Shown one piece after another: positions 1-12,156 of a DNA stretch of 64,000 nucleotides. The notes under the pieces were generated by a model. That model saw nothing but the letters and a program-made list of their open reading frames with translations, was not told the DNA's origin and did no database searches. A program made the translations under genes and the position numbers. The stretch spans positions 186,001 through 250,000 of the forward strand of contig JAIWNI010000026.1 in NCBI GenBank assembly GCA_025331435.1. The letters run 5' to 3'. Each line of letters starts with the position of its first letter. Positions within the stretch are counted from its first letter, which is position 1. This stretch comes from Choanephora cucurbitarum (taxonomy: Eukaryota; Mucoromycota; Mucoromycetes; Mucorales; Choanephoraceae).

Positions 1-1083
1 GCCCAGGCAAGGAAAGTACTGACATCCTTGGCCATTTGAGAAGTAGTGGCAGGAGTACCATCTTCGTATTCAACAAGACCATCGAAGAGGACACGGGCCA
101 TGGCAATAGCACCACCAGGGAAGTAAGGGTTGTAGTTCAAACCTTCACGTACTTCAACACCTCCAGGGGCATCAACATAACCAGTCAAGAGAGCAAAGAC
201 ATAGTCCTAACAATAAAATATAATAAGCCTTCCTGTCTCTTCCCTCTCTTCATTTGCTACACACACACACACACGCTTTTTCTTTCTCTTTTCACTCATT
301 CTATTCACTTACTTCACCACCGTGACGAGCCTTGGTCATCAAAGAGAGATCTGGGGGCAAAGCACCAGCATTACCAGCACGAGCAGCTTCTTCGTTAGCA
401 TAAGGCTTGGGCATGTAATCAGCAGGCTAAACAATTGTCAATTATCTCTCATGTTCCCAATGCTACTTCTTTTTTTTTTTACCTTGCCTGGTCTCATAAA
501 CATATCACCATTGTCATCAGGACCATCTTGGTATTCAAATTCTTCAGCCATAGCCTTGACTTCTTCTTCAGTGTGAGAGACACCAATCAAGTTTCTCCAA
601 GCAATACGATCAAGAGAGTGACAAGCAGAACAGACTTCTCTGTACACTTGGTAACCACGACGGATACTATAAGCCAATGTTGTAAGTATGTGATGTAGAC
701 GCATCTTTTTCTTTTCTTACGCAGCATGATCAAAAGTGCTCAAAGGACCACTGTGAGGCCAAGGGTGAGTAGGAGGGTGAAGACCCTCATCAGCCATGTT
801 GGCGGAAGCATCGACATACATGTATGTCAAAGCAGTAGCACCAATAATACCAGCAGTCACACCAGTAACTTGCTTGTTGGAGTGCTATAAACAAATTCAA
901 TAAGTCGTCTAGCTTTCTATTGTATCAATATAAAATGTATTACAGTGGCAGCACGAGTAGAAGCAAAACGTGTCTAAAACCCAGGTAAGTTACATGTGTG
1001 AGGTTCATGGCATGATCATTTACCTGTTGACCCAATTGCTTGGCAGAGTGTCTAGCAGCTTGAGAAGCGATTCTAGAGAACAT
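1..1083 (-). CDS. CYT1: Cytochrome c1, heme protein of respiratory complex III (3' end outside window)
   Basis: Electron carrier of the cytochrome bc1 complex, anchored in the mitochondrial inner membrane, passing electrons from the Rieske protein to cytochrome c. Six exons were assembled: 1083-1024, 973-944, 884-721, 666-483, 426-313 and 206-1 (continuing beyond the edge). The ATG at 1083 opens a basic, Arg/Ser-rich presequence ([20 protein letters not shown]), followed by a hydrophobic stretch. The covalent heme site is C97-S-A-C100-H101 in exon 4. The last exon carries [18 protein letters not shown], whose Met is the expected axial heme ligand, and [17 protein letters not shown], both strongly conserved in the family. 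About 252 residues are present; the C-terminal membrane anchor is missing because the window ends. The intron between 312 and 207 contains a short CA repeat. Identification is secure. Confidence 0.95.
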
Positions 1084-1261
1084 TAGAGAATGAAGAAGAA
1101 GAGAGAGTAGGGAGAGGGGGGGTTTTAATGTTCGAGAAACAAGAGAAAAAAAAAGAGAGAGAAAGATTTTTTCTTTTGGTGGTTCATTCAAAATTTCAGG
1201 GTCCGTAATTTGCCAGTTCATTGGCCAAAAAGATGACGTTAACATTCAAATTGAAACTCCT

Positions 1262-2190
1262 TTATTTGCCAACCATTTTTCGAAGTCGATTTAAAGTCAT
1301 TGGGTGATTGTCTTGATGTAATTCTTTCTCGTGTTCAAAGGCTGCTTTTGCCTTATGATATCTTTCTCTATGATAATCGCATATATCTTCATCATCTTCG
1401 CTATAAACAGGAAGTTGACGGCATACAGAAGATGGATAGGGTATAAATGGCGTGTCCCAGACAAGTTGCTTTGTCTGATCTACTACTTGTTGATATTTTG
1501 ATTTCCATTCATTCGATTCATCACGTAAATCAAGGGATAATTGAACCATTTGGTCCTTATGCATGTTATTATTCTGTATGCTATTATTTGCTACTATAGC
1601 TTACTTCTTTCTGTTGCAACCTGTCAATTTCTTGACTGACCATGTCTGTCTGTATTGATTGATCATATTGTCTTTCTAGTTGATCGAGTTCTTCAATGTC
1701 ACAACGAGACTGACTCAAGTCTTGTTCTGTTTCTTCTAATTGCGCTTCTAGTCGCTATCATGTCGATGAACAAACAGAGGGAGAGAGAGAAAAATAAAGT
1801 TTGATTGTGATGTTAAAGATTACCTTGATCTTTTCTTCAAATGCCAACTTCATTTGTTCCATTTTCTCTACTAGATCATGAGTTGACGACTGGTCATGTC
1901 TTGCTAATGCTTGTTCTGTCAGAGTAGGAAAGATAGGTTCAGACTGAACTGATCGTGGTGTATGCTCGATTGACCTGGATAAAACTTTGAAAGAGAGAGA
2001 GAGGAGTGGGAATGTAGGCATAAACATATGGCTTTTATTCTATCTCTTTTTTTTTTTTTTTACTTTCAGACTGAATATAGCTTGGATCGTGATGGGATTC
2101 TAATGAGGATACTGAACAACTGAGATTGTCAGCATCGGGATGGTTGATGCTATCTGTCTCTAGATAATCATATATTTTGTAGTCTGTCAT
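1262..2190 (-). CDS. Coiled-coil protein of unknown function
   Basis: I do not recognise this gene. Four exons (2190-2064, 1984-1824, 1754-1605, 1573-1262) join in frame to give 249 residues, using GT-AG introns of about 31 to 79 bp. The N-terminal third is acidic and Ser-rich (begins MTDYKIYDYLETDS). The middle, about residues 75-165, is rich in Glu, Gln and Leu in a heptad-like pattern (RLEAQLEETEQDL, EIDRLQQKE) and should form a coiled coil. The C-terminus is polar with an acidic patch (YSEDDEDICDYH). There is no signal peptide or membrane segment. The acceptor of exon 2 was chosen because it is the only one keeping frame after exon 1. The short intron 1604-1574 (31 bp) is unusually small, so that junction is less sure. 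The gene is divergent from the TMEM50-like gene, 95 bp apart. Confidence 0.65.
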
Positions 2191-2285
2191 ATTAAATTAA
2201 ACTGAAAGAAAGAAAGAAAGTAGACGTCATTGATTTTTCTTTGTATATATATATATTTTTCCTTTCTTTATTTTTTATTTTCAGT

Positions 2286-3068
2286 ATGTATGATGAACCT
2301 CAATCGATATTTGTCTTTAAGAATCCCTTACGATTTCTATCTAGAAAGGGTAGACAAATAGGCGCTTATCTTTCTGGTGCACTTGTAAGCTATAGAGTGA
2401 AAGCGTTTTTAAAGTTGCTCATATTTGAATAGCTTGCCATTGGTTGGTGGGTCTTTTTAGATGGTGTCATCTTATCTGGTCAAGATACTACCGTGCTAGG
2501 ATTTGAGGATTGGTTCTCTGGTATTCTCTCAACACTGGGCATGATTGTGTAAGTTGAACCACTTATGCCATGCTGATCATCACCTAACGTATACTTTTCT
2601 TTTTTTTTTAGTATCAACTTGATTGACAAGAAAAACCTACAGAATGATTCGCCCATGTATGCAGGCTCAGGACTCATTTGGAAAGCCAGGTTGTTTTTAT
2701 TTATAGGGTTCTCTTTGATTGCAGGTGGTTTGGCTGGCTCTTTTGTAAGTTTCATTTGATAGGGAATAGCAGCATAATCTTAACTGACTTCAAATTTGTA
2801 GTGTGTCTTAATTCTCAAGTATATAATTCACGAAAATACACTTTATTATGGTGTTACTGGTGTTATCCAAAATGCGATGATCATGATGAGGTAACTTGTG
2901 GAGATAATCTTGTTCTGTTTGTCTGTATATCTAACCTCATTCTAGTGCTGCTGTGCTCTGGGTTGCTCAAAATACACAGAATGTAAGTAAATCAAGAGAG
3001 AAAGCCTCCTTCCTTATACTCAATACCATTATTTCATACAGGAATACGAATACAACGTGCATTTATAA
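2286..3068 (+). CDS. VPS68: TMEM50/Vps68 (UPF0220) family four-helix membrane protein
   Basis: Six exons (2286-2384, 2433-2548, 2612-2744, 2802-2890, 2946-2982, 3042-3068) give 166 residues, the usual length for TMEM50/Vps68. Family hallmarks are visible: a first helix with AIGWWVFLDGVILSG, then WFSGILSTLGMIVINLIDKK, then a third helix rich in Phe/Gly/Ala (LFLFIGFSLIAGGLAGS), and a fourth with AAVLWVAQNTEYEYN near the C-terminus. Yeast Vps68 acts in vacuolar protein sorting at endosomes and interacts with ESCRT machinery; mammalian TMEM50A/B are endomembrane proteins. The start ATG follows a pyrimidine-rich stretch ending TTTTCAG, so a 5'UTR intron just upstream is possible. The ORF contains no signal peptide other than its first helix. 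Assignment to the family is firm; assignment to Vps68 rather than another paralogue is by inference. Confidence 0.88.
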
Positions 3069-3552
3069 ACAGCCATTGATTCTTTGATTGACAATTAGGT
3101 TGTGCAGGTTGAAATGAAAAATGAGTATTTTAAGAAAAAAATATTGTTTGACATATTGAGAAATGAAAGTTACTATACTGTGAAGGAGGAAGAAGTAAGC
3201 GAGGCGATTTTCTTTTCCCAAAGTAGATGGGCATGCTCATACCACAGATAGCATAAGCTTCTATGAGAGAAAGAGTGACAAACTATGTATGCTTTTTATG
3301 ATATACATTACTCGGATGGCATTCAATAGAAACTGCATTTATTGTGTGTCATAGGGGCTGTGCAATCACTTCTAAGCGATAAGGAATCAAAGATAAATAG
3401 TGGAGTAAAAAAAAAAAGGGGGAAGGTATTAGAAGAGAATCTAAATGTCGCTTTCTTCAATAAATAAGACCTATCCCCCTTTTTTTTTCCTTTTCGGAGT
3501 GCATACATCATGAATCAGTCAAGATACCTCGGATAATGCAATAAGCTTTACT
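3069..3552. other. Spacer downstream of the Vps68-like gene
   Basis: AT-rich with several homopolymer A and T runs. No reading frame or splice pattern that I can support. Confidence 0.5.
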
Positions 3553-3694
3553 TTAGATCATGCCCGACTCCGATCTTGCTTCTTTAGCACCCAATTTTTT
3601 GTTGAATGCTTCAACAAAAGTATTGTGTTCCTTGCACTTGATGTTGAACAGACCGACAGTAAGGTTGACTTCTTCTGATGATGTGGCATAGATC
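3553..3694 (-). pseudogene. Terminal-exon-like coding fragment of unknown origin
   Basis: The minus strand holds an open, protein-like stretch of 47 residues ending in a TAA stop at 3555-3553, preceded by a TAG acceptor-like site. It reads IYATSSEEVNLTVGLFNIK and continues with CKEHNTFVEAFNKKLGAKEA. The amino-acid composition is that of a normal globular protein, not of random AT-rich DNA. No upstream exon could be joined to it, and the following 350 bases on the minus strand are broken. It is either the last exon of an unrecognised gene or, more likely, a gene relic in a region that also holds transposon relics. Confidence 0.3.
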
Positions 3695-4029
3695 CTATCT
3701 TCGCAATGACAACAGAGAAAGCTCTCTTTTTTTTAAATCATTCAATTCGGAAGACTTATCTGATATTAGGGTTTTCTGTGATGCCAATAAGAATCAGGAA
3801 GCTTTGTCATATTAAAAATAGTTAGAACCATTGCAGCCTAATGTACATCAAATGTGAATAGCACAGAAATCAAGCGCAAGCATGGCAGCTACACTAAAGC
3901 CACTGACAAGATGCGTTGGGGATGTTTATTGGTTGAATAAGGAAGGATACAACCACCATCGGAAAGAAGGTTAGCTAGAGAGAACTGTAAGAGATGTTGT
4001 GAAGGCTATTGAATACACCTCTCTCTCAC

Positions 4030-4665
4030 AAGTCCACCGGTAGACCCCCCCAAAAAAAAGATAAACTCTATGGATTTAAGACAACTCGAACGTGTAGTTC
4101 GCAATCCATTTATGAGCATTCAGCAAGCTACACAGGAATTAAGACGTAGCAACATCCATGTGTGTAGGCATGCCATTGTGTTTTATCTTCGCGATCTTGA
4201 GTTCGAATCGTAACTATGCAGCACACAAGCCAGCTTTAAGGAATACTCACAAGAGGAATCGTTTGGAATGGGCAAAGGAGCATTTGCATTGGACGCCAGA
4301 TCAATGGGCCGGGATTATCTCGGTTCGATGAATCCAGTTTCAAGGAACTGATGGTGGTACCAGAGTTTTTTTGTCGTGTTGGTGAGCGATACTCACAGAG
4401 TCTATTAAAAGAGGAAGTGATGGTTTGGGGCTGTTTCTGAAAAGGTGGTGTTGGTCCTCTTGTTAACGATACCATGAACCGGGCCAAATACATTGAAGTT
4501 TTATCAGAAAAGTTCCAGAGCAGGCTCATGGAGTTGCAGTCCCAGCATGATAGATGCTTCGTGTTTCAAAAAGATGGAGCTACGTATCATACTGGAAGAA
4601 TTATACAGTTTCCAATTGACTTCTTTAAGCCTTATTTGTCAGAAATAAAAAAAAGACTCGCCTGA
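4030..4665 (+). mobile_element. Tc1/mariner-type transposase relic (N-terminal and central part)
   Basis: Broken reading frames on the plus strand match the layout of Tc1-like DDE transposases. An N-terminal helix-turn-helix-like part appears near 4075-4170 (QLERVVRNPFMSIQQATQEL). A core part runs at about 4215-4330 (RLEWAKEHLHWTPDQWAGII), close to where families have W-x-x-V-x-W-S-D-E. Then comes EVMVWGCF-like coding near 4415-4440, and an open stretch from 4474 to 4665 with FVFQKDGATYHTG, the counterpart of the FQQDNAPCHT block. The expected WPAQSPDLNPIE block does not follow here. Several stops and frame changes show the copy is dead. Terminal inverted repeats could not be assigned. Confidence 0.6.
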
Positions 4666-6855
4666 ATCCTTTGGGATCACAAACAAAATTTATGATTTCA
4701 ACTCTATTCTCAAGCAATAAGGAGCAATCCGTCAATGAAAAAAAAAATGACTGTTTGCAAATAACTTATAGGTCCGGCTTGTTTGCCATGTATAAAACCG
4801 GTTTTGTTCTAGAGAGAAAGATTTGCAAGGATGAAGGAACTGTTCTGATTTCAACAATTTGGTTATAGTGATATAATTTGATTCAAGTCTGTGCTAAGGT
4901 ATATTATTGCTGCCTAGTAGTCTTTATCTACTATTTATTGGGCTAAAACCAATTCATTTCAAGCAATAATGTATCATAAATTGACTAATTTAAATCTCTG
5001 GTTAATGTTGGATGAAAGGAAAAGAATCCTTTCTGTGACATAAGCTAATCTTGATAATTCTCAATGCCTTTCTGCTATCGGATAGACTCAGCACGAGGTC
5101 ATGTCCCAGACACTATTTCTAATTATTGGCAATATTGCTTCACTGTTTTCCGGCAATTTGAATTTTATTAGTTAGAAATAAAATGACTCTGATTGCACCC
5201 AATAGATGCATATGTATACATATGAGTGTTTCTTCTGAAATATTCAATAGCAATCGATTCTTTTTGAAGATGTATCACGCATACGACATACTGCATGTCC
5301 GTAATTATCTGTAAACTCATCCATCACATAAAAACAACTGTCTATGACTACTCCATCTCTAACTGTCTCAAACCGGTTCTGCTCTACTTTACTGTTCTAC
5401 TGCTACACAGCTCTTACTCGAGCTATACATGGCTATCTCTGTCTTTTTGCTCATGAAACCTTTGCATTGTTCGTATAGTTACATCCTGACTTGCCATACG
5501 CTACATTTCTTTCTCTTTCTTTTTTTGTAATTTTAACTGAGGTGTCTAGCCAGTGTCTATGTCAGAATTATAGGGCAACAAAGGAAAGCAAGTTGTCAAA
5601 GGAAACTGCTGATCACACAAGTTGTTGGCTGGATCATGATCTGAGAAATCAGCAATTCTCACAAGTTCTGAGGCAGGACTTTCTCGAGCTTGTCTAGCTG
5701 AGTTTAGCTCTATTGTACTCCGGTTGTATTTTCATGCACCATACAGGCTGCATTGATAGCTTCAGCTGTCAGAAATCAAATGGGGGTATGTGAGCTGACG
5801 TGTGTGTATAGGATGTCTATGGGTGGCTTTTTGGTAGTATTGGTAAACAAGGGATATGATAGGGTAATAAAGGATCATGTGAAGATTTCGTCACTTAAGT
5901 GGATTTTTCTGATTGGTTGACCCATAATCAACTGACTCTACCTCCTTGATGTTGATAAATACACGCCCTTGATCCTTTCTCTTTCTTTTCCTTTTTCTCT
6001 TTTTTCTTCACTTCATATATCTCTCTTTTCTCAAGGCAAGGTCAAGACAAACTAAAAGCTAAGTATTACTTCTTTTTTAATATTGGTGATGTACAATAAG
6101 TAAAAGATATGCGTGCTTGTGCGTGCGTGTCTGAAGGGCGTGTTATATTCTTCTTTACTGTCTGATTGATGTCTCTTTGACGCGTTCGCTGAATATACTT
6201 TGGCTTGAAGTGTGTCTTAAAGGGATATCTCACAGTATCGAATTTAATGAAAATGAAATGGAGCTCCATGTAGCTCACATTCAGCATTTCATTCATTCAG
6301 CGGATGCGTTTGAATGGTGCCTAGTCTATACTTTGTAAAATTTTGTGATTGTATCAGTACTTTTTAGTACTTTATCTCTGCTTTATTTTATTTTATTACT
6401 TGAACCCAATTCATCTATTACCACTACTACTACTCTTGCTCTATCTGGTACGCGCTTTAGATCACCAAGCCAAAAATAATTACAAACAACCTATTACAAG
6501 CCAACTTTCAAAAAAAAAAACTGTCATTCATTTCAAGAAAAGAAAAAGAAATTGACCACTTGTTGCTGTCGGCCATTTTCAAGGTATTACTCTCAAGGCT
6601 TACCTAAACTATCTATCAAACTAGACATATCATCATATAATCTCATCAACATGCTATCTACTCAGATATAAACCAAAGAAAGAATAAAAATTCCTTCCTC
6701 ACAATCTACATATGGTCTGTTTATAGACTAAAAAGTCGCATATGTTCCCTTGTTGAATAAAAACAAAATGCATGATTACTTTAAGCACTAAGATACTCTT
6801 TGGCATAAACAACTAGGAAATGTTTTTTTTTTCAGATCTCTTCATATGGAAAAAC
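4666..6855. other. Gene-poor spacer
   Basis: No supported gene. Near 5925-6045 there is a stretch resembling a promoter and leader (an inverted CCAAT, an A/T-rich TATA-like GATAAATAC, then a CT-rich run), but no credible coding sequence follows it. Short open frames at 5491-5697 and 6066-6555 have no coding character. Confidence 0.4.
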
Positions 6856-6990
6856 TTAAGACCCTTTTTTGTATATTTTAGCCAATGGATTTTGCTTTTC
6901 ATCGTGCTCAACAAATTCCTCTGGATGATCCTCAACCACCGGCTCTTCATCATGGGGTTCAGCTTCTTCTCGCTCAGAAAAGGCAGACAT
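6856..6990 (-). CDS. Possible small acidic protein (44 aa)
   Basis: An ATG at 6990 opens a 44-codon frame ending in TAA. The product starts MSAFSEREEAEPHDEEP and finishes with a basic tail (AKIYKKGS). It is strongly acidic in the middle, has no membrane segment or cysteines, and shows the Glu/Asp/Lys composition of many small soluble eukaryotic proteins rather than of AT-rich noise. A splice-acceptor-like TTTAG lies just upstream of the ATG, so it could also be the last exon of a gene whose other exons I could not find. I do not recognise the sequence. Confidence 0.3.
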   Translation of the reverse strand: MSAFSEREEAEPHDEEPVVEDHPEEFVEHDEKQNPLAKIYKKGS

Positions 6991-7179
6991 ATTGCCTAAA
7001 GACCTGCTTGACCACCTAGTGAAATGTCAATCTCACGCGCCAAAAAAGCTCTCTACCATATCACCTCGAATCGTGATACCTCTAGAACCTGTATTAAAAG
7101 AAAGCAATGGGACACATAAAAATCACAACTTTATCTAATAGTATGTCGCCTTGGATCTAGTTCCAATCATAGGATGAAG

Positions 7180-7335
7180 ACGGGTTCAATTTCTGGCCTG
7201 CTCAAAGTGCGGTTTTAAATCCCATTGAGCATTTGTGGCGGACTCTTGAAAAGAAGATTGATCTGGTATCAACAATACCGAAGAATTGAGAGATGAGCCG
7301 TTGAATTAGTGGAATCACATTGGTAATAATCTGAT
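7180..7335 (+). mobile_element. Tc1/mariner transposase C-terminal fragment
   Basis: The plus strand encodes FWPAQSAVLNPIEHLWRTLEK followed by KI and, after two stops, a helix resembling the last helix of Tc1 transposases. This is the diagnostic block around the third catalytic acidic residue (W-P-A-Q-S-P-D-L-N-P-I-E), with the P-D changed to A-V here. The fragment supplies exactly the part missing from the relic at 4030-4665, 2.5 kb upstream on the same strand. They may be one element interrupted by later insertions, or two separate copies. It is not functional. Confidence 0.6.
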
Positions 7336-10300
7336 AGATTGTTTGATTAATAGTATGCATGATGGATGCAAATGGTGGTCCTACTAGATATTGATTTCAT
7401 TCATAACATTAAAGTAGACTATCTAACATGGTAATGATGAAGAGATACGATTACATTCTGATAGCATTTGAGTACCTTAGACGCCTCTCTATAATGATGT
7501 CTTTAGTACTGAGTTCTGACTGTGAAAATAATGGCGAACTATCATTTGGGGTCATTGTATATATCAATGTGTAGAAACCAAGAAAGAGATCAATAAATCT
7601 GATATGTGCATGTTGAAAATGATAATGCTTCGCTCTGTAAGTTATTGCGGTACAAGTAATTTTGCTACTTGCTTTGGAGCCGAACAGCAATTCAAACTGA
7701 GCTTTCCAAAGAGCTACATAAGTATCAGAAATATCCCATGATATGATTGCTACATGTTTCAAATACAAAGAAGATGCATCAGCCGAAGGAGCATTAGAAT
7801 ACAAAGAGAAACTATGCAGCTACTGCTTATCCTCTTACAGCAGATCGAGACCCAGGAAACATCTTATATTTGCTAGTTTTCGATCTCTTTTCCTGCGGTA
7901 TTCGTTTTTCTTTCTGATATACATACAAATATTGGCATCAGCGACCTTTCTTGTAACCTTTCAAATCAAGAACCTCAGGCTTTCAATCAGGTGTCGAGAT
8001 ATTAACAATTGTGTTTGTTTATGTTTAGTCTGATTTTCAGCATGAAAGTGGATTGTGTTGATAGCATTGACTTTATTCATGAGGTTATTTCGTAAACTCA
8101 TAAGTTCATTGGGATGAGTGTTGATGCTTTCTTCTTGAGGCTAACTGATGCAACACGTCTTTCAATGGCTTTTCTCATGGCAAAGATGACAATAACGAAC
8201 CATTTTATATTGTGCTGAATATACTACCAGGTTTAATAACGTTTGATGTTTGTGTGATATAATAGCTTCTTTAGCTTGTCATTTGTTGCATTCTCGACGT
8301 AGATCTACGATCTAAAGTTTGGGCAAAAAGTTTCTTTCCTTTGTAGCTATTTCTTCGCTTCATGTTATTTCAACTAACGGAGCATATGATATTCAACTTC
8401 GGTGATAAATCAATAATAGTCAATAGGCTGTGAAGCGAAATAAGTCTCTCTTAATCCTTTGATGAAAGTGAGGGCAGATTCATCAGTCAAAAATCATTTG
8501 GTTATCTAATTTCGATATCAATAAATACACGGAGTCTTACCTGTTAATATAATCCTTGTAACATATTAGAGCATTTGTATGTATTCCAGGCGTAACCTAA
8601 TTCAATTTACCGCTGGAAAGTATGTGCAAATACCACAGAACAGACTTTTTCTCTCGCAGTTGGTAAAAGCCGTTTGTTCGCTACTTTAAGAAGGGTATGA
8701 AATCTGGCTTGAGCATAGACAATACTCAGGAGTATACTTTCTAAAGGTAGTATCTAACAGAAACTTATCCGTATTTTTAAATGATCGATAGTGCTTAAAG
8801 TTCAAATGGTTGTTTTTGACTATAAAAGAGTCGTTAGTGCCTACACTGCTATATTTGAACATGAATATATATTCATATAAGAGTTAATAGATATATTCTA
8901 ATGCTATGAGTGCAACTTCAAATTTACCTCCTTTTTCTTTATCATCTTTTACTACTCGTTAAATTAGAAATACATCCATCATAGTATTTTCTTCTGCATC
9001 TCTTTGTTGTTAACTCGAACAGAAACTCATTTATCTGCATATCAAAGGTATGCTAGGAGTCTACACCAATTTTACCTTAATCATTAAACTCAAACAATTT
9101 GTTTTGCTATCAGTAAACCCAACCAAGCATACAATCCCTTACTTCTTCAATTCTCTCAGTTTCAGTCTTGAATATCATAAGATTAAAATAAACCTTTTTG
9201 AGCACGAGAAGCAACAAAATAACAATTTTGTTGCAATACTGTTTACCCAGAAAGAATATTTCTGCAAAATCATTGCTTATTCTTCTTGAGACATAGTTAG
9301 GGGAATCATTGACAGTTTCTTTTGTTTCTGTTTATACCATTCATAGTTAGACGCATCTCTGAAGATTGTTTCTGACCTCATTATGCAAGCCTGTACCTCA
9401 CTGTAAAATAAAGAGATACTACTAATGCTTTTTATTTTGGATCCTAAGTGTCTCATTTGTGTTAGGCAATTCTTGGTTCAAGCGATGATTCCGGTTTGCT
9501 TTTGCACCAAAAGACATGTCTCAAAATAGACTTACTAACATAAGGTTTCAACACTATATTATCAAGTCGAAGTACCGCATCCATGTTCTTTACTATGACA
9601 GAAAGGTGATCGAAGCAACCCAACAACAACTATAAAACAGATAAAAAAAAATGAGTAAATTTAGCTACTGTTGAATTGTATCGACTTTTTTTTTGTCATT
9701 GCGCTTTGATTTGGGAAACATAAAAGTAGTGACATTTGTCAATGCTTGGTCTTTAATGTAGCAAATTTGTTTGGGAAAAGACTAGAATCAGCTCCATCAG
9801 ACCAAGTAATGCTATTCAATTGTGTTACAGTACATTAATGAGAATCAGTGATCTCCTTTCTCATTGATCATCCAATGAAATGAATGATGGCATTCCGGCT
9901 TCTAGGATACTCCGAAGCTATTGCATGTATGACGACGATGTCAATTAGCACTACACAATGTGTGCTTGTCTTGCAAGTTACATATATAATGCGACTTTTA
10001 AGAAGACGTCACAATTTTTGCCTTCCTTACTTCTGCATGAGTCTGATACCACTTACTTTATCATCGTCTACCTCGGTACGCCAAACGGTCAGTCTATTCC
10101 AAGTCAGAGCTAATTCCAGACTTAACAGAAATGATACCATGACTTATGTGCTACTGGCTGTCATGTAGATCACTAACAATCATACATTTTTTGACTTCCC
10201 CTTCTGTCAACGTCCAGCCAAAACACGAGTTTTTTCCATTTGACAGATAAGTGATTACAAAGAATAGAATGAAGTCTTATTTTCAAACACAAAAAGTGAT

Positions 10301-12156
10301 ACAAGACAAAAAAAAAAGATATGCAATGACATCATCTGCTCTTTAATTTGTATTAGAAAACGATTTGTTAACTGAATGTTCATCTCACAAACACAACATT
10401 CTTGAAATAGACATAGCTGTAACAGCATATTGATGTTTTAGGCAATATCAACTTAACTTTAATACATCATTGAGAGCTTCTCTCTTCTTCATCTCAAAAA
10501 GAAAAGATGACCGTTCATATGTTTAGTCCAACTAATTGATTTTAGTAAACAAGTTGTGCTTTCAGGTTGGTATTTATCCTCATTGATGGCTTTATCTTTC
10601 TAGCCTTTGTAAGGTGGCCATCATAACCATGTTGCAAAACAACATAGCTGTTCTTATTATTTTGAAAATGATAATCAGGTAGTTGGGTTAGCTGCCCAAT
10701 GTCTATATCTTTTTGTAAAACTCTTTCATGTTCTTCAACTTTGCGTCTACATAACTTTTCTGCTAAACTTCTTCTTTATGTTGTTTGAGAGTTGAGAAAA
10801 TTCAATTGTTTCGACTTAGTGCTGGCTTTCATTGTTAATCGAAGGAAGCGATTTAGTACCACGGATATAATCACAATCAAAAGAAGTTGCCTTTGTCTTT
10901 TCGAGAGTCGGTGGTAGCAATTTTGAAATTCTTTGAAAGGCACTTGAAGTTTAGTAATAAAGCCTCAATAAAAAAAGAAAGCATTTAATCTTTTTGAAGA
11001 AAAGAATGCAATACTTTTTTTTTAGTTCAGGTACCAATGATACGCGAAAATTATTCGGCCGACCAAACTTTGTTGTGTGGAGCTTTGTCTTTTTTTTTGT
11101 ACAATCGCCAATTATAATTTCTGTGACCGCCAATAACTTGCCTCATAACTAAAAAGGTTCACCATCTGAACTGTATATTGGATTTATACGTCACTTATTG
11201 CTACATTGATTGCAATCTGCTTTTGTCTATGACATTCCTTTTAACTGAAGTCGTACCAGCAACTGTCAAAGCACATACGGGCTGTAACGTTGCACATGTC
11301 TTACTGGGAGTCAAGACGATAAATTTATAATATCATCGAAAAAGAAAAAGTTACAACATGATGTCTGTCTTCATGACGCTTAATAACATGAGCTATTGCC
11401 CTGAATTGCGAATGTCTCATGTAGATCTGAACTACACGGTTATCTGCATTTTATGGGGTACCACATGATCGATGGAAATTGAAAATTAGAAACTGCATAC
11501 TAGAAGGATACTACTTTTTTTCTAAACTGAACCCAGTTGGGAACTGTAGATCCGTTGTCAGAAAATAGTCTACTGAGATGTATTTCTGGAAACTGAAACT
11601 ATAATTAGCAAAAGTAGTAGTGGCGAAAATAATAAGACTCCTTTCTCTTCTGTTTAAAAAAGTCCTTTTTGCAAAATACTAACAGCCGCTTTGATGATCT
11701 ACCGGATGAATTAGAGTGTCCGTCACCTTACAAACACTGATGGCAACATGAAATAAACTTTGAGTGATGTAGAGGCAAAAGCCTACTTCAGACGGAGACC
11801 AAAGCGATCCTGTAAACCGAGCCTTGGAATAAAGCAATCACAAGTATTAGTCGAATCCCGGTAGAGAAATGAAAATAAAGAGTGAACTATATGTATATAT
11901 TTAGAAACAAACGGTTTATAAAGGGCCGATATGTCTTAATTGTATGTATGAAATTTCGTGTAATATTGCATTGAAACAAACTCCGTTATAGCATTGTTTC
12001 TCAGAGACCAGCCGTGGCTAGTTCTGGTTGAAAATTATAATGCCTAAAAATAGGTGCCTTAAATGGCACATTTGTTTTTTTCTTAATACTCCTTTTCTTT
12101 CTTTTTTTCTTCACTTTTTCTCTATCCGTTTTTTTTCTTAACAAACCTATTATCTA
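7336..12156. other. Long gene-poor AT-rich region
   Basis: No gene supported over 4.8 kb. Open frames at 7451-7804 (minus), 9050-9289 and 9884-10168 (plus) show no recognisable family. A short minus-strand stretch near 11030-11130 has protein-like composition (EIIIGDCTKKKTKLHTTKFG) and may be a relic of a transposase-like protein, but this is weak. The last 100 bases before 12157 are CT-rich and serve as the leader of the next gene. Confidence 0.4.

Noticed and set aside
5925..6090. Promoter-like stretch (inverted CCAAT, TATA-like, CT-rich leader)
   Set aside because: No ATG-led coding sequence or splice pattern follows, so a gene cannot be supported; a non-coding RNA is possible but unproven.
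7451..7804. 117-codon minus-strand open frame
   Set aside because: Slight resemblance to retrotransposon Gag-like sequence (WKAQFELLFG), but no motif or neighbouring element confirms it.
9884..10168. 94-codon open frame
   Set aside because: Composition explained by base bias; no motif.
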